A stretch of 64,000 nucleotides of DNA from Hedera helix (GCA_947179155.2 OX359280.1:40418555-40482554), one strand, 5' to 3'; counted from the stretch's first letter, positions 35,717 through 48,488 are shown. Made by a program: numbers and translations. The notes: generated by a model not told the origin, from the sequence alone.

Positions 35717-38700
35717 TTAATGAAACTCGCTGTCAGATTCAAAATTATTTTCACGAATGTGTGGAGAATCATAACCATCGCATGTTTCAGATTCAGTGTC
35801 GGTGTCACTTAAAAACTCTTCCTCTTCAGTATTACTGTCATCTAACTGCTGTACTAAATCGGGATCCAATTAATCATCATCACCTCCACCCTCTAAATTG
35901 TTGAGTTGATTGTTGTCATCGACATTTATTATAGGAGGGTTATGTAACGTCTCCTCTTGGTAGACTTCTCCGTCTACGGATTGAACACGATTGCGTGCGG
36001 GAGTATGAATGACAACTTGCCAATCTGTAGGCGGTCTATCCCTTTTTCGAATAGGAGTAGGAGTGTAATATACTTGTTGTGTTTGAGTTGGCAACACAAA
36101 TGGTGCATTCATATACGTCCTTTTGTTGAGGTCAATGTCGACAATTCCATGTCGATCGACACGTATGCCTTTTTCTGAATCAAACCAACGACACTTAAAC
36201 AGATTAATCTGGCCTCCGTAGGTACCCTCCGTAGGTACCCTTGTACGACAACTCAATAACGTCCTCCAACTCCCCATAAAAGGCACGACCAACCTCATTG
36301 TAACAATCTCCTTGAACAAACACTCCAGTATTGGTTGTTTTTTTACCGATGGCATATGGCTTCGTATGAAAGTCATAGCCATTTACTTTATAACCATTGC
36401 GAGTGACTTGGTCCCTGTCTGGGCCCATGGCTAAGACTTGTACATTTGAATTAATTGTACCATCATTAAGAGCCTACAATTGTTAAATATATTGTTATAA
36501 GTGTTTCATAAATTAAATAAAATGAATTCGTACTAATTAAGTCATATTTAATTAAGTTAAATAACTTACTTTGTCCTTCAACCACTTTGCAAAATTTTGA
36601 TCACGACTCAGTTCAACTTCTTTATCAGTGATGTCGTGCTGATTTGTTATTAACTCAGCATCGTATGTTCTACATGTACATTATACATATTATTAACTCG
36701 GCATCAAATGTTAAATAATGAAATTACAGTATATGAGATTTAAGTTAAATATGAGTTTTACATGCATACCTCACAAAGTTGTCAATCTCCTCGCAATTGA
36801 GAAGAATGTAAGTATGTGCCGCATGTAATTCTGCCTCAGATAGGAATATGCGTTTTCCTTTACCATAAGCGCGCCCAGGTAGACCAAATACAGAAAGTCG
36901 ACCATTAAGTTCAACGTTGCCCCCATCATCATGTCTTGGAACTCGATTGGCCTTTGTCAAGACCTCGTCGGGGAAATAGTCTGAAACAAAATGTAGATAT
37001 CTCATCAAAACTGTACGCCTCACATATCGACCCCTCGATGTAAGCTCTGTTTTTTACCTTCCTCTTAAGGTTTCCCATCACCCTCTCGAAAGGATACATC
37101 CATCTATATTGAACTGGACCACCACAACGAGCTTCATAAGGTAGATGAATTTGTAAATGCTCCATGGAGTCAAAAAACCCAGGTGGAAATATTTTTTCAA
37201 GTTTACATGTGATCTCAATGATGTTCTTCTCAAGTACGTCCATGTCATTTGCATTTAACGTTTTTGAGCATATGTCTTTGAAAAAATGACTAAGCTCAGT
37301 CAAAGCATCCCAAACTGTTTTATCAAGCAAGTCCCGAAATGCTATAGGCATGAGTCTCTCCATGAACACGTGGCAGTCATGACTCTTCATCCCTTGTATT
37401 TTTTCACCTGTAACACACCTTGCAATGTTTGACGCATATCCATCTGGTAGTTTCAGAGACTTAATCCATGCACATACATCTTCTACCTGCTTTTTGGATA
37501 AGGTATACTTTGCATGAGGTTTGACTATCTTTCCATTAGGTGATTGATAAAGCTCTAAACCAGGACGCTTACAAATATCTTTCATATCCAACCGTGCCTT
37601 ATCATTATCTTTCGTCTTGCCCTTTACACCCATCACGGTGTTAAATATATTGTCGAACACATTCTTCTCAATATGCATGACGTCTAGATTATGACGAATC
37701 AAGTTTGTAGACCAATAAGGTAATTCCCAAAATATGCTTCTCCGAACCCAATTGTGAGACTCACCAAACCCATTGATTATTTCTGAGCTAGCACTCTTAC
37801 CAAATGGGATTATTGGCAATCTCATCACACGGTTATGTACCTCTGTCCCAGACAATCGTGCTACAGGCATATCATTCTCTACTTTTCCTTTTCTGAAATT
37901 GTCTCTATTTCTTCGGAAAGGGTGATCTATTGGCAAAAAACGACGATGACAGTCAAACCAGCAGGGTTTTCGACCATGTGGTAGAGTGAAAGACTTTGTA
38001 TGCTCCATACAATATGGACAAGACATCTTCCCATGTGTACTCCATCCAGATAACATGCCATAAGCAGGAAAATCACTGATAGTCCACATAAGCGCTGCAC
38101 GAAGATTGAAATTTATTTTCGTCGAAACATCCCAAGTTTGTACTCCATCCGCCCACAATATCTTCAACTCGTCTATCAGACGTCTCAAGTAAACATCTAG
38201 ATTCTTTCCAGGACTCTTGGGACCAGGAATCATGAGTGAAAGAAACAAGTATGGTTGTTTCATACACATCCAAGGAGGCAAGTTGTAAGGAGTCACAATC
38301 ACAGGCCAGCAGGAGTAAGGAACAGCTGAGTGACCGAAAGGGTTGAAATCATCTGTTGATAATCCAAGTCTCACATTCCTTGGTTCTAATGCAAACCCAG
38401 GATGTGCTAAGTTGAAATCTCTCCAAGCTTTCCCATCTGCTGAATGGTTAAGTTCTTCATCTTTAGCTGGAGATCTTGCATGCCAAGTCATATGTTCAGC
38501 TGTTCTTGAAGACATGTACAATCTTTGTAGCCGATGTGTAATTGAAAAATACCGTAAAATCTTAAAAGGTATATTTTTCTTTTTCGGAGTCTCACCCTCT
38601 TTATTAGGCTTAAACCGATCATGACTGCACAACGTGCACTTTGTCTTCTGTTTGTTTTCCTTATAAAAACATGCAATCGTTCGGACATGCATCGATCTTT

Positions 38701-39341
38701 TGGTATCCAAGACCTAACTTCTTCACCATTTTTTTACAAAAGTAATAGCTATCGGGCAATTTTTCACCGTCAGGTAACATACTCTTAATGGCCTTTAAGA
38801 GCGACTCAAAACACTCGTGGCTCATGTTGTGATCAGTCTTGATGTTAAGTAACGTCGCAACTGCAGACAACGTAGTTTGCTTGGTGCATCCAGGCCACAA
38901 TGGTTCGCTACTCTCCTCTAATAAAGTAAAGAACGCTTTGGCATCAGAATTCATAACTTGCTCTCTATCTTGTTCCCAATCAAAATTCGGCCCTGCAATA
39001 TCATGAACCATGTCATTCATACGGTAGGTACTGCTGCCTGGATTTTGTCCCTGTGTGATGACACTCCCTCTTTTCTATCCATGTGCCCACCAACATTCTT
39101 CGTAATTTTTCATGAACCCTTTAACAAGTAAATGATATGCGATCAAATCTCTGTCCGCATAATTAACATTCTTACACTTCAAACAAGGGCATCTTATCTT
39201 GTTTTGAGCATTGACACATTCTTTGTGACTATATGCATAATTCAGAAACACTTTGCAACCAGTTCTAAATTCAGTTGTAGCACCTATCTGACCACTTGAC
39301 TTTCTTCGCCTCATCCAGCTACGGTCTGAATAGAAATTCAT
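35717..39341 (-). pseudogene. TNP2-type CACTA transposase, five small lesions
   Basis: Domains in order: N-terminal transposase-associated domain (MNFYSDRSWM, CPCLKCKN, 39341-39078); TNP2 core 38.7-37.3 kb (RTAEHMTWH, RNVRLGLSTDDFNPFG, NLDVMHIEKNVFDN); DUF4218-like segment (FPPGFFDSMEHLQIHLPYEA, QYRWMYPFERVMGNLK); DUF4216-like segment (LFKCRWFDSEKGI); an acidic tail. Exon ends are seen at 36770, 36669-36570 and 36473. Lesions: TAG at 39075-39077; an extra T in a T-run at 38665-38669 (frameshift); an extra T near 36984-36986; a 13-bp tandem duplication CCTCCGTAGGTAC at 36213-36238; TAA at 35870-35872, after which an acidic frame runs to the stop at 35717. The protein would be the nuclear DDE-type enzyme cutting element ends. 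So few lesions mean recent death, or some are assembly errors. Confidence 0.9.
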
Positions 39342-39988
39342 TATAGTATGGGGTACCTATTTTGACAAGATTTACTGTATTAATTAAATTGTGTTGTTGT
39401 CTTTAGGTATGTGCTATATGCATGAATCCTACATATCTTCAAGGGTCAGGCTTCTATCTCATTCCTAGATGCGTCTTCTCACTAGTGTCAACACCTTAAG
39501 CACGTTTCTGCTATTTCAAGAAAATTTCGGCAGCACCTCGCCACGGTCTCCAAGTACACGAAATAGACCAAGACAACTTCGTCTAAGTATGCACTCAAAG
39601 AACATGTCGAGATACTAGTCGAAAAATCCTCAAAACAAAAAAAAACGAACTCAAGTCATTGACACCGGCCTAAGTGAGAGATGGAACATCTAGGAATAGT
39701 CCCAGACTGGGGACTATTCGACATTCACTCTTAATGAGTGAATGTCGAACGGGTTTCTAAACTCCTAATGTTACATGCACTAGTATTCAGTTTATTTTAG
39801 ATGGGGTAAACTAAGCAAATGCTACTTAGTTTATTTATTTATTTATTTATTTATTTTTATTTATTATTATTATTATTATTAGTATTAGTGTTATTATTTT
39901 TATTATTATTAGTAGTATTTAGTTTATTTTAGATGGGGTAAACTAAGCAAATCTACTTAGTTTATTTATTTATTTATTTATTTTTATA

Positions 39989-40032
<44 letters not shown>

Positions 40033-40939
40033 GTGTTATTATTTTTATTATTAGTAGTAATATTCAGTTTATTTCTGAATTTGATGCCCAGGACTATTAT
40101 TATTGAGTAAGCTTATCATCTTACACATATTTTATAAGAATAAATGCATTACCCAACCTAAGGTTTGTTAGACTACTCTTTCATCCCAAAACCAATAAAA
40201 ATGAACATCTATGCCAAGAGCTTCTCATAGGTGTCTATCCAACCAATTCTCAAGAAGTCAACATGATATGCAAACGGTCTAACCTAAGCAAAAATATGAA
40301 AACAGTTTAATGAATATGAGAACCGCCAAGGTAGAGATGATGCCCACTTTTAAAAAATGCAAACACACAGATAAAGAAAAACCAATAGCAATTATAGAGT
40401 AATTCGAAATACATAGTAATACAGCATTTAGTGTACTAAATACAGCATACACAGTAATACATCATACATTGTTTTCTTCTAGCTACCGGCGAAATATCAA
40501 AGATTCAAGTAATCACAATATTCATTTCCTAAATTTTCTCAGCATGAAACGTAAAACAAAGAAAACTGACTGATACTAAATCAATCCAAACAAACCCATC
40601 GCTGAAATTGGTAAACAAACAAAATTCAAGTATTAAGCTGTCAAACAAACATATATCCAAAACCCAGATCAGCAATCCATATTTCCCATAAACACAACCA
40701 CAATTCAAATCAAAATACCACAAATCTATCAAGTATAGTCATTTACATACTATACTTATTCAACCCAAAAAATAAAGAACATGAATTCATATTATCCATA
40801 TCAGATTAACGAAAAATTAGAAGATTTCTTACGGCTTGCCTCTCAAATTCGAAGAATTCAGTCTGCCTCTCGTCGTTTCTCCTTCCAGTTCCAGCAGCAA
40901 AAAGAAACCAGTATGCACTGGTTCAGGGGCGACTGCGTT
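39342..40939. other. CACTA 5' region with microsatellites and a likely leader intron
   Basis: (TTTA)n and (ATT)n runs lie at about 39826-40055, within a duplicated block starting 'agatggggtaaactaagcaa'. On the minus strand GCC|GTAAGAAAT near 40835 and an acceptor-like AAAATAG near 39354 could bound a leader intron upstream of the transposase start. No further gene was seen. Confidence 0.5.
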
Positions 40940-41432
40940 TAGGTAAAGACGTAACAGCGACCGCTTAATAGCGACCGCCATTCGGTCGCTGAATAATAAA
41001 TAACGTGGCATTTGTTGCGACCGCAATAGAACCAATAGCGACCGAATAAATTAGCGACTGCCTTAGCGACAGATTATCGGTCGCTGATTTTGGCGTAACA
41101 GCGACCTCTTTATAGCGACCGCACTGCGGTAGCTAAATAATAAATAACGTGGCATTTATTGCGACCGAAATAGCGATCGCAATAGAACCCATAGCGACCG
41201 AATACATTAGCTACTGATTTAGCGACCGATTTTCGGTCGCTGATTTTGGCGCCAAAACTCCCGCACTTTTTTAGGTGGTGACTTTTCGTGACAGCGACGG
41301 AATTAGCGACCCTACGCGGTCGCTAAAAATATTGGCGACGGGTAAAAATATCGGTCGCAGTATTCGGTCGCTATAACCTTTATTAGCGACGGAAATTTTC
41401 GGTCGCTGTTATGTACGGTCGCTGATAGGCCC
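40940..41432. repeat. Right subterminal repeats of the CACTA element
   Basis: The same GCGACCG/CGGTCGC words as at the left end occur repeatedly. A roughly 130-bp tandem duplication carries 'aataataaataacgtggcat' in each copy (40990 and 41138 areas). Confidence 0.9.
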
Positions 41433-41445
41433 TTTTCTTGTAGTG

Positions 41446-43123
41446 TTTATAGTATTCATTTTGTTACTTCTCTTAATATCAGCACCAAAATCCCATACTT
41501 TTGAATAATATTCCTTCATGACTGCATGTATACTTGCCAATGCTAAATTCCTCACCTTCATACACTTAACAAGGGTTACATCCAATTTCAATTTGACTTT
41601 AATTTCTTCTTGCATGTCCTTTAACTTCCAGCTTGGATTCTTCCTTATCCTATTTCCATAAAACTCTGTCAAGAATTTGGTGTTTGCCAACTTTTTTTTA
41701 AAAGTGTAGACACAATTATATATGTCCAGTATTGACTTGATCTGCACATTGTCAGTCTCTTGAATAAAGCTGGCCCATAGTTTCTAAGGGCAGCCCTTAG
41801 CACACCTAACCTATACTATCTCCCTATCATTTACCTTGTACCACAACTTTCTCCCATTAGCAATTGAATAATCTTTAGCAGTAGTCTTGAATTCATTAAA
41901 ATTTACAAATATCATGTAATGTGAGAACTTTATGTGATTTCTTTTTATTTTTAAGGTTAAAAACATCACCATGTACATGCTTTTTCTTTTTGGCAAGAGG
42001 ACCTAAAAAACCCAAATTATAATCTTCATTGCTCTCTGAGGGGTACCTTAAAACATCACTGTCCTTATATTCATTGTGTCAGTTACTATCATTATAATAA
42101 TTGACATTATCTGTCTCACTATTTCTATTAACCTCTACAATTTCTGTTACACCCTCATTCACTTTTGAATCACCATTTGTTGCACCTTCATCACTCTTAA
42201 CATCGCCAATTCCTGCCCTTTCATCATCCCCTCATTCCTAGTTTCATTAACCTCTTCACCCTGACATGCTCTCTTAATATCACCATCACCAACATCACCT
42301 TCAACATTACCCTTAATACCCTCACCATTATCCTCACATATACCCCCATCAACAATGTTAGTGTCATCACCTTCCACATTTTCAGTTCTAGCCATCTCTA
42401 TTTTATACTCCTTGCACCTACTCAGAGCCTCTAATAATTATTTATCACGGCTTAATATGTCACTGTCACTTTGTGCATCACTACTTTCTAACTCACCAAT
42501 CACAATTGGTTCATCTTGAATGTTATCTATTTTATGATTCATTTTAATTCTAGTACTCTTCATCCTCTAAGTATTCTTATGCTCATTCTTCTTACTCTTA
42601 CTATTCTTACTATTTTTCTTTTGACTCCTCTTACTACTCTTACTCTCATTCTTCTTACTCCTCTTAGACTTCTGTAAATTATCATTTGCACTACTACTCC
42701 CCTTGTTATTATCTATTTTAATTGGGCGTTCATTAATCGTTGGGGGGGGGGGGGGGTTCATTAATCGTAGGTTATTCATTTGCAACAAGTTCTTCATTCA
42801 CAACTCCCCATTCATTAACAAATACATGATCAACATACACTTAAATCACACCAAAATGGAGACACATTTTTCATGTCTCCAATACTACCATCATCATGCA
42901 CCAATCTAAAACCATTTTTAATACTTTGACCATTATTCTTAAAATAAACCTTAGCACTTTTATCACAATTTAGAGCTGCATCCAATGCCTTAATTACAGT
43001 CATGCACATGAAATCAACATCAAAACGGAGATAAACTTCAATCGTACCTCCTTTATACTTATATTTAGGTTGGTGAACAAATTTGCCCCAATAATGAACA
43101 TGTAGGTGACAAATTCCACTCAT
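41446..43123 (-). pseudogene. MULE transposase (MURA-like), N-terminal half, broken
   Basis: From 43123 the frame reads MSGICHLHVHYWGKFV and YKGGTIEVYLRFDVD, matching the PB1-like domain at the front of many plant MULE transposases. Low-complexity Lys/Ser and acidic Gly/Glu stretches follow (42797-42159). Next is a MuDR-type segment (FVNFNEFKTTAKDYSIANGR, then VRCAKGCP) with in-frame TAG codons at about 41811 and after CP, where Trp is expected. Then come KLANTKFLTEFYGNRIRKNP and ASIHAVMKEYYSKVWDFGAD, after which the CACTA insertion begins. Resumption in the fragment ending at 33375 confirms the split. Confidence 0.83.
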
Positions 43124-43931
43124 TCTGTGAAAACATAAAAGATATAATTTTTTTTAATTATTTATTTACGAACACTAGTCGTGGAGAATGAATATAGATT
43201 AACAAAAGATCATTACTTTTCATATGCTTCCCTATGTATACAGACAACATGTGGGGGAATAGTGATTAAATAAGAGAATAAAGACAACAATTGTAAAAAT
43301 CAACCCTATGGACCACATGTCGGATGTATAAAGTCAGGAAACATGGAGATAAATACAACATAAATTCAAGTGCATAAATACCCATAAGATAGCAACAACA
43401 TATTAAAAATCCCTAATTTAATCATTTTGTTACTCACAACCCATGTCCAGAATCAATTTAATCAAATAAATCTAACATACCTGCTTGATTGAACAGTTGC
43501 TACGCCCAAGATTCGTACCGAAAAGACTCGCCAGCAAGATTTGCACGGACAATCTGTAGATTTTTGCAGCTAAGGTTCTCGCGCTTTCAATTTATCTCTC
43601 TTTCATATGTTAGGGTTTGCTTCTTCTTATTTTGTTGTTTGAGAATATGACCTTTGGTCGACCAAATGATGTTATACCCATCGACTTTCTAACGTGGCAA
43701 TGAACTAGGATGAACGCACGTGAAATAAATGACTTGAACTTGGATGTGGTGTCATCCTTTTCTGATGTAATAGGTTTCTGTTAAAAGTTAACTCATTTAA
43801 CGGATTTTGTAACGATTTGATAAACATTTGCAATTCATTGACTTGATTGTTAAAATTTTTAGTCTAGTGAATCATTTGTAAATTGATGTCGAGTACAGCA
43901 GAAGAAAATGAATTTAACCCCCCTTCATAAA

Positions 43932-44117
43932 GTTTTTAAATCAGAAACCTGCACTTTTTTTCTTTCTTCTTAATTGCTTATTTTTAATGAAAGTATTTTG
44001 TTAATGCGTTTATCTTTAGTTTGTTTTAAAATTCTTCTTGAAATTAAGGTTTTTTTTATATTTTTTTTTATAATTTAAATCTATTACGCTGTCATGACAT
44101 GAACTAGGGGGAGGGGG
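43932..44117. other. Short spacer right of the MULE
   Basis: AT-rich, nothing recognised. Confidence 0.5.
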
Positions 44118-44353
44118 AGTTTGTGTCTGACATGATTGTGTTGATGCTAAGATGAAGGAATCCTCTGTTAAGGGTTCTCTTTGAAAGCCACGTCTAGCTC
44201 CTCCTTTGTCAGCTGCAGGATAGGGATAAGTGACGGTTTGAAAATATTTTCTCACTTTCTAAAAATCAAAAGATTTCAATAATGAAAACTCTATTTTTTT
44301 AGTATTTAAATATTTCTATCCCGCAGCTGACGGAGGAGGAGCTAGACGTGGCT

Positions 44354-44399
<46 letters not shown>

Positions 44400-44775
44400 G
44401 TGTGACATGATTGTGTTGATGCAAAGATGAAGAAATCATCTGTTAAAAGAGATTCGGATAGTATGAAGTTAACTTTTATGATATATTGGACAATTAATTA
44501 ATACAGTGTTGACACACAAGTCGGGAGTAAAAATATCTCTCTACGTGTCATCACTATATTGATCTATTGTCCAACGTATCATAGAATTAATTTCATGTTA
44601 ACCGAATTCTGTTAAAAGGTTCTCTTTTAAAGCCACGTCTAGCTCCTCCTCCATCAGCTGCAGGATAGAGATAAGTAAGGGTTTGAAAATATTTTCACAC
44701 TTTCTAAAAATCAAAAAGATTTCAATAATGAAAAATCTAATTTTTTAGTATTTAAATATTTCTTCTAAAAATATT
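44118..44775. repeat. Local segmental duplication with inverted repeat and (GA)n
   Basis: Copy 1 (44118-44315) and copy 2 (44394-44775 without the MITE) share 'gacatgattgtgttgatg', 'aaagccacgtctagctcctc' and 'tttcaataatgaaaa'. Copy 1 also has an inverted arm: 44183-44224 pairs with 44316-44356. A (GA)n run separates the copies at 44357-44393. Confidence 0.85.
44450..44608. mobile_element. Small Mutator-type MITE with empty site nearby
   Basis: The 159-bp palindromic element has roughly 43-bp inverted ends (AGATTCGGATAGTATGAAGT and the inverse of ATTTCATGTTAACCGAATT; both arms include TTGGACAAT). It is flanked by a perfect 10-bp CTGTTAAAAG (44440-44449 and 44609-44618). The sister copy of the host segment reads CTGTTAAGGG at 44164-44173 with no insertion. 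Confidence 0.85.
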
Positions 44776-47700
44776 CTTATCGATATTATAGCTAATTCCT
44801 TTTAAATTCAATGTCCTGATCACAACGACTAGGTCCATTTTGTCAAGTACTATTGCAAAGTCAAACTTCACTTTTGACCCTTAGGGTATTTTAGTCATTT
44901 CACTTTAAAATTTTGTCACAATTTATAAGACTAGGATGCATCGCTCCAGATTCATCCACAGCTTTTGTTGCATCTCTTGGAACCTCAATTCGTCAGGTTT
45001 CATGATAATCGACTCTTTGATCTGGCAAAATTCAAATTACTAACCAATTTTTAATTCGCTTTCTATACCACAATATAATTTTAACGATACTACATCATAT
45101 TTACATAACGTGTGTACCACCAGAGGTACTATACGTAATGCCGCCATGGGGGAGATTGGAGAGCGGAGTGATGCCAACAATATGGTATTACTTATGATCC
45201 TTGACATGAGGCTCTGTCCCAAAATGGGGTTTAATTCCACAAAAAAAATAAAAATGAAAAAGTTTAGGCAATATTCCCAAAATGAATTTCTATAATAAAA
45301 GTCTCTTTACTTTTCATAAATTTCTCTTTCACTCTCTATATTTAAATATTTTTCTACTTTGTTTTTAACCTAAAAATTAAGCTTTTAATATTAATAATCT
45401 AATATAAATTACATACTCAGCGTTTGTGTTACAAGGCTAGTTGTATAAAATTTGTCCGAATAAAGTATACTTTAGTCGATCTTTGATGAAAGAAACATAG
45501 AGTATTCAATCGATCGAATCGTCACATCAAGTATCTATCGAGTTAGATCAGCTCATTTAACTAATCAAGTTGAAACCTTGCTTAATTTAGACTCGGTTCA
45601 TTTTAATTTGTGAATCAAATACAATCTGCAAATACATTTAGTTTATGTTTAGTTAGAGTTGCCTTGCAAATAGCTCAACTCATTCGCAGGGTTAGAGGAG
45701 ACTTGAGGAGATTTGTTTTGGACCAGGGCTACACTTGATAAGGAAGGTAAATCATCTCTTGAAATACATTTACCCTCATAATTTTATGCAGCTAGCCTTG
45801 ATCTATATTTAAAAAGATACTTTGGAATCATATTTCATCATCTTGTTAAATTTAAAAAAAAAAATCAAGAAGATGAAAGTGGCCAACAAATTTTCCTCTA
45901 TAATATTTCTTTCTACCTTCAAAAAATAACAAGTTTTAAGCCAATCTATCACTCAATAGAAAGTTAGAATTTAATAAGCGCTAATTGCTACAAAAGATTA
46001 AAGTTAAGTTTAATTCTATTAGATTCCCTCCTAGTTCATTCTGACTCTTTCCTCCAGGCTCCCCTATGCCCTAATCCCCGGAATGAAAAAAATAAAGAAA
46101 TTAGATGATAAGGATTTATTATAAATATTTCGAGGGGCTAAATACACTTAGTTACCATTAAGTTTCACTTAATTTGCCCCCTAAACTAATTGGATTTATA
46201 TATTTGTTACCCCCCCCCCCCCCCCCCACCAAATTAATTTTTTGGCCGAAATAGAGCTTGTGTTAGATATGTGATATCGGAAATACGTGTCGACCGTATA
46301 TTAAAATATGATTTGATCGTATATTTGTAATAAAATAATAATAATTCACCATATTTTGTATATTTTATCCGTATGAAAATATAAGAATACAAAAAAAACG
46401 AGTATGAATAAATGATAAAATACAAAAAAGAAAAAAATATATTAATAAAAAATATTAAAATACAAAAAGTAAACTACAAGAGTAAATGATAAAATACAAA
46501 AAAAAAATTTAAAATATCATTTTTATTCCTCTTTATATTATTTTCAAAGTCCATAAATATCTTTATTATTACTAACCAAAATACTAGAAAAATAAATTAA
46601 TAACCTCTAATTACATAGAACCTTATTTCAGCAAACTCAAAAAATCAAACAAACCAAATCAAAATCAAAACATCAACATTCAGCTGTCAAAACTCAGATC
46701 TAAATGCACAGAACATAAACCAAACCAGAATTAGGGTTAGGGTTTGACAATAATATACCATTAATTCTCAAATTCAGTGAGATGGAGGCGAAAAGGTGTT
46801 ATTCCCAAAAAATCCTTCCTCTAAAACTTGTTCAACTGAGTCCGCTCGCTTTTACTTCTTCGTCTACTAAAAATCCGATGAATTTTGCTGGCGACAGAGA
46901 GATAGAAATGACTTATTAGATAGCAATCGGAGGGAAGCGTAAAGAGTAAAGAGGGGTTTTTCTCCCTTTTCCGGTGTTAAGAAGAGCTGTATGTGAATGG
47001 ACTCCTAAACTCAGATTTGAAGCCTCCTTGCTTTCAGACCATCACCCCACCTCCGTCCACTGCTGTACGACTTCCGCCGACTGCCGCACGACCGCTGCCC
47101 ACTGCTGCATGCACGACCATTACCCACCATCACCGTTCCACGACCATCGTCTCACCACCACCACTAACTACAGCTCTAAATCACCGGGGATGAAGATGGT
47201 GACGGCCATGGATTTAATTTGGGTTTTATTCTCTATATAAAACCTTCGATCTGGATTTCTAATTCTCTATCTTGTATTACCTTCAATTTGGATCTGAGTT
47301 TTAATGGGTTTTAAGGTTTTGATTTCTAGATCTAAGTTAGTAATTGTAGAGCCTTGGATCTGAGTTTGGGATAATAATTTATATTTTTTGTTTTTTTTGT
47401 ATTTTTATCATTTTTCTTATACTTTTTTGGCATTTTTGTTTTGTTTTTATACAGTCATTTATTATATTTTAAAATAATCAACATGTATTTTTTATAATTA
47501 AATCGTATAAAATCAATTGGTCCATCCGGTCCAACCGAGTATTCCGTCCAATTTAAGACGGAAAAATAAATTTAAGAGAGATATCGTACGAGATTAAATA
47601 ATTAATGTAATAGATGTATACGTGAATAGGATAAAACTTAATATAACACTAGTATATTTTGCCTTTTTTCGAGCTTAATATTAAAGCTAAAGGGAAAAAC

Positions 47701-48027
47701 TTGGACAAATTAGCCATGCATCAACAATAAGATTTATTCTCCCTCTGTCAAGTTGGCATGCACATGCACACCTAAGAGTGTCCACGAGGGCGCATGTTGT
47801 ATGTCCCCTCAGAAGAATCAATGACAACTGTACGTCAACTTGCAATAGTTGTCTTCATTACCAGATCTATCCACAACAGAGCGATAATATTATCAAATTA
47901 GTCTCCCCCTTCTTCCTTTATTTGTTGCCACCTTCCCATGTCACAACATTAACTTTCCCACACCACTCATTTCACTTTCCAAATTGGATCTCAGATATAT
48001 AATCGCATTGTCCCATTTTAAATTTAA
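44776..48027. other. Intergenic stretch, homopolymers and possible transposon ends, no clear gene
   Basis: There is a poly-C run at about 46210-46227. Segments near 46200-46500 and 47380-47600 look weakly inverted to one another (both with 'ataaatgataaaatac'-type words and CGTATA), so a non-autonomous element between them is possible. The GC-richer part at 46974-47240 has open frames with no recognised domain. Confidence 0.4.
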
Positions 48028-48293
48028 CACTTCTTTTGTTTCAAATTATAAAATTAATATTGATTTAAAAAAAATCAATTTCAAACATTTTTATGTTCAA
48101 AATTGAGATAAATTTATATAGTTTATGTCCATACAATCATGAATATCATAAACTATCTAAAAAGTATTATTAGTTATAACATTTATTATTTTTAAAATTT
48201 TTAAAAATATTATGTCGATTTTAAATTTGAAAATATATCAAATAGACTTTTAAAAAATTAATAATAATCTTATAATTCAGAACGGAGGGAGTA
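48028..48293. mobile_element. Stowaway-like MITE
   Basis: The ends are CTTCTTTTGTTTCAAATTATA and the inverse of ATAATTCAGAACGGAGGGAG, with a TA-rich palindromic interior. The CTCCCTCCGTT-type terminus is typical of Tc1/mariner-related MITEs. Confidence 0.55.
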
Positions 48294-48488
48294 ATTGACA
48301 ATCAAAATAAATTAATAGAATCTTAAAATTGGATAACAACATGCAAAAGTATCTACAAGAAGCTTGTATTTATAGCATAACTTTAAAAGAAAAATAAGCA
48401 AGTTACTATGATAGCCAGATTGTAAAGAGACACAACATTTTGTACATACATTTCAGTCAAGTCCACTACACCTCAAACTTCAAACAAC

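Larger units (their letters stand above)
33379..41445 (-). mobile_element. CACTA (En/Spm) element nested in the MULE transposase
   Basis: The ends are CACTACAAGAAAA (33379-33391) and the exact inverse TTTTCTTGTAGTG (41433-41445), 13 bp perfect. They are flanked by a 3-bp duplication TTT, the CACTA hallmark. It lies exactly between two halves of the MULE transposase. Length 8067 bp. Both ends carry dense short TAGCGACCG-type repeats. It encodes a TNP2-type transposase and a second En/Spm-type protein, both on the minus strand with only about 145 bases between them. Confidence 0.96.
29591..43921 (-). mobile_element. Mutator-like element (MULE), degenerate, split by a CACTA element
   Basis: Long imperfect terminal inverted repeats face each other: left from about 29597 (GGTTAAATGCACTTTTTCCT, later GACTAAAAATTTTAAC) and right, reversed, from 43921 (GGGGTTAAATTCATTTTC, later GACTAAAAATTTTAAC). 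A perfect 10-bp flank CCTTCATAAA occurs at 29581-29590 and 43922-43931; Mutator elements normally make 9-11-bp duplications. The left end has a few extra bases (TAAACA). Subtracting the nested CACTA leaves about 6.3 kb, with a broken transposase on the minus strand and a broken GRF zinc-finger gene on the plus strand, arranged convergently. Confidence 0.9.

Noticed and set aside
45040..45240. Minus-strand 66-codon frame with Ser/Ile-rich text
   Set aside because: No recognised family, no signal peptide pattern and no supporting splice sites.
46732..46746. 'ttagggttagggtt' as a telomere-type repeat
   Set aside because: Only about two units; such words are common as plant promoter motifs.
46974..47240. 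Pro/His/Thr-rich open frame as a gene
   Set aside because: Two overlapping frames of similar length, no domain, no splice partner; probably fragmentary sequence inside a repeat.
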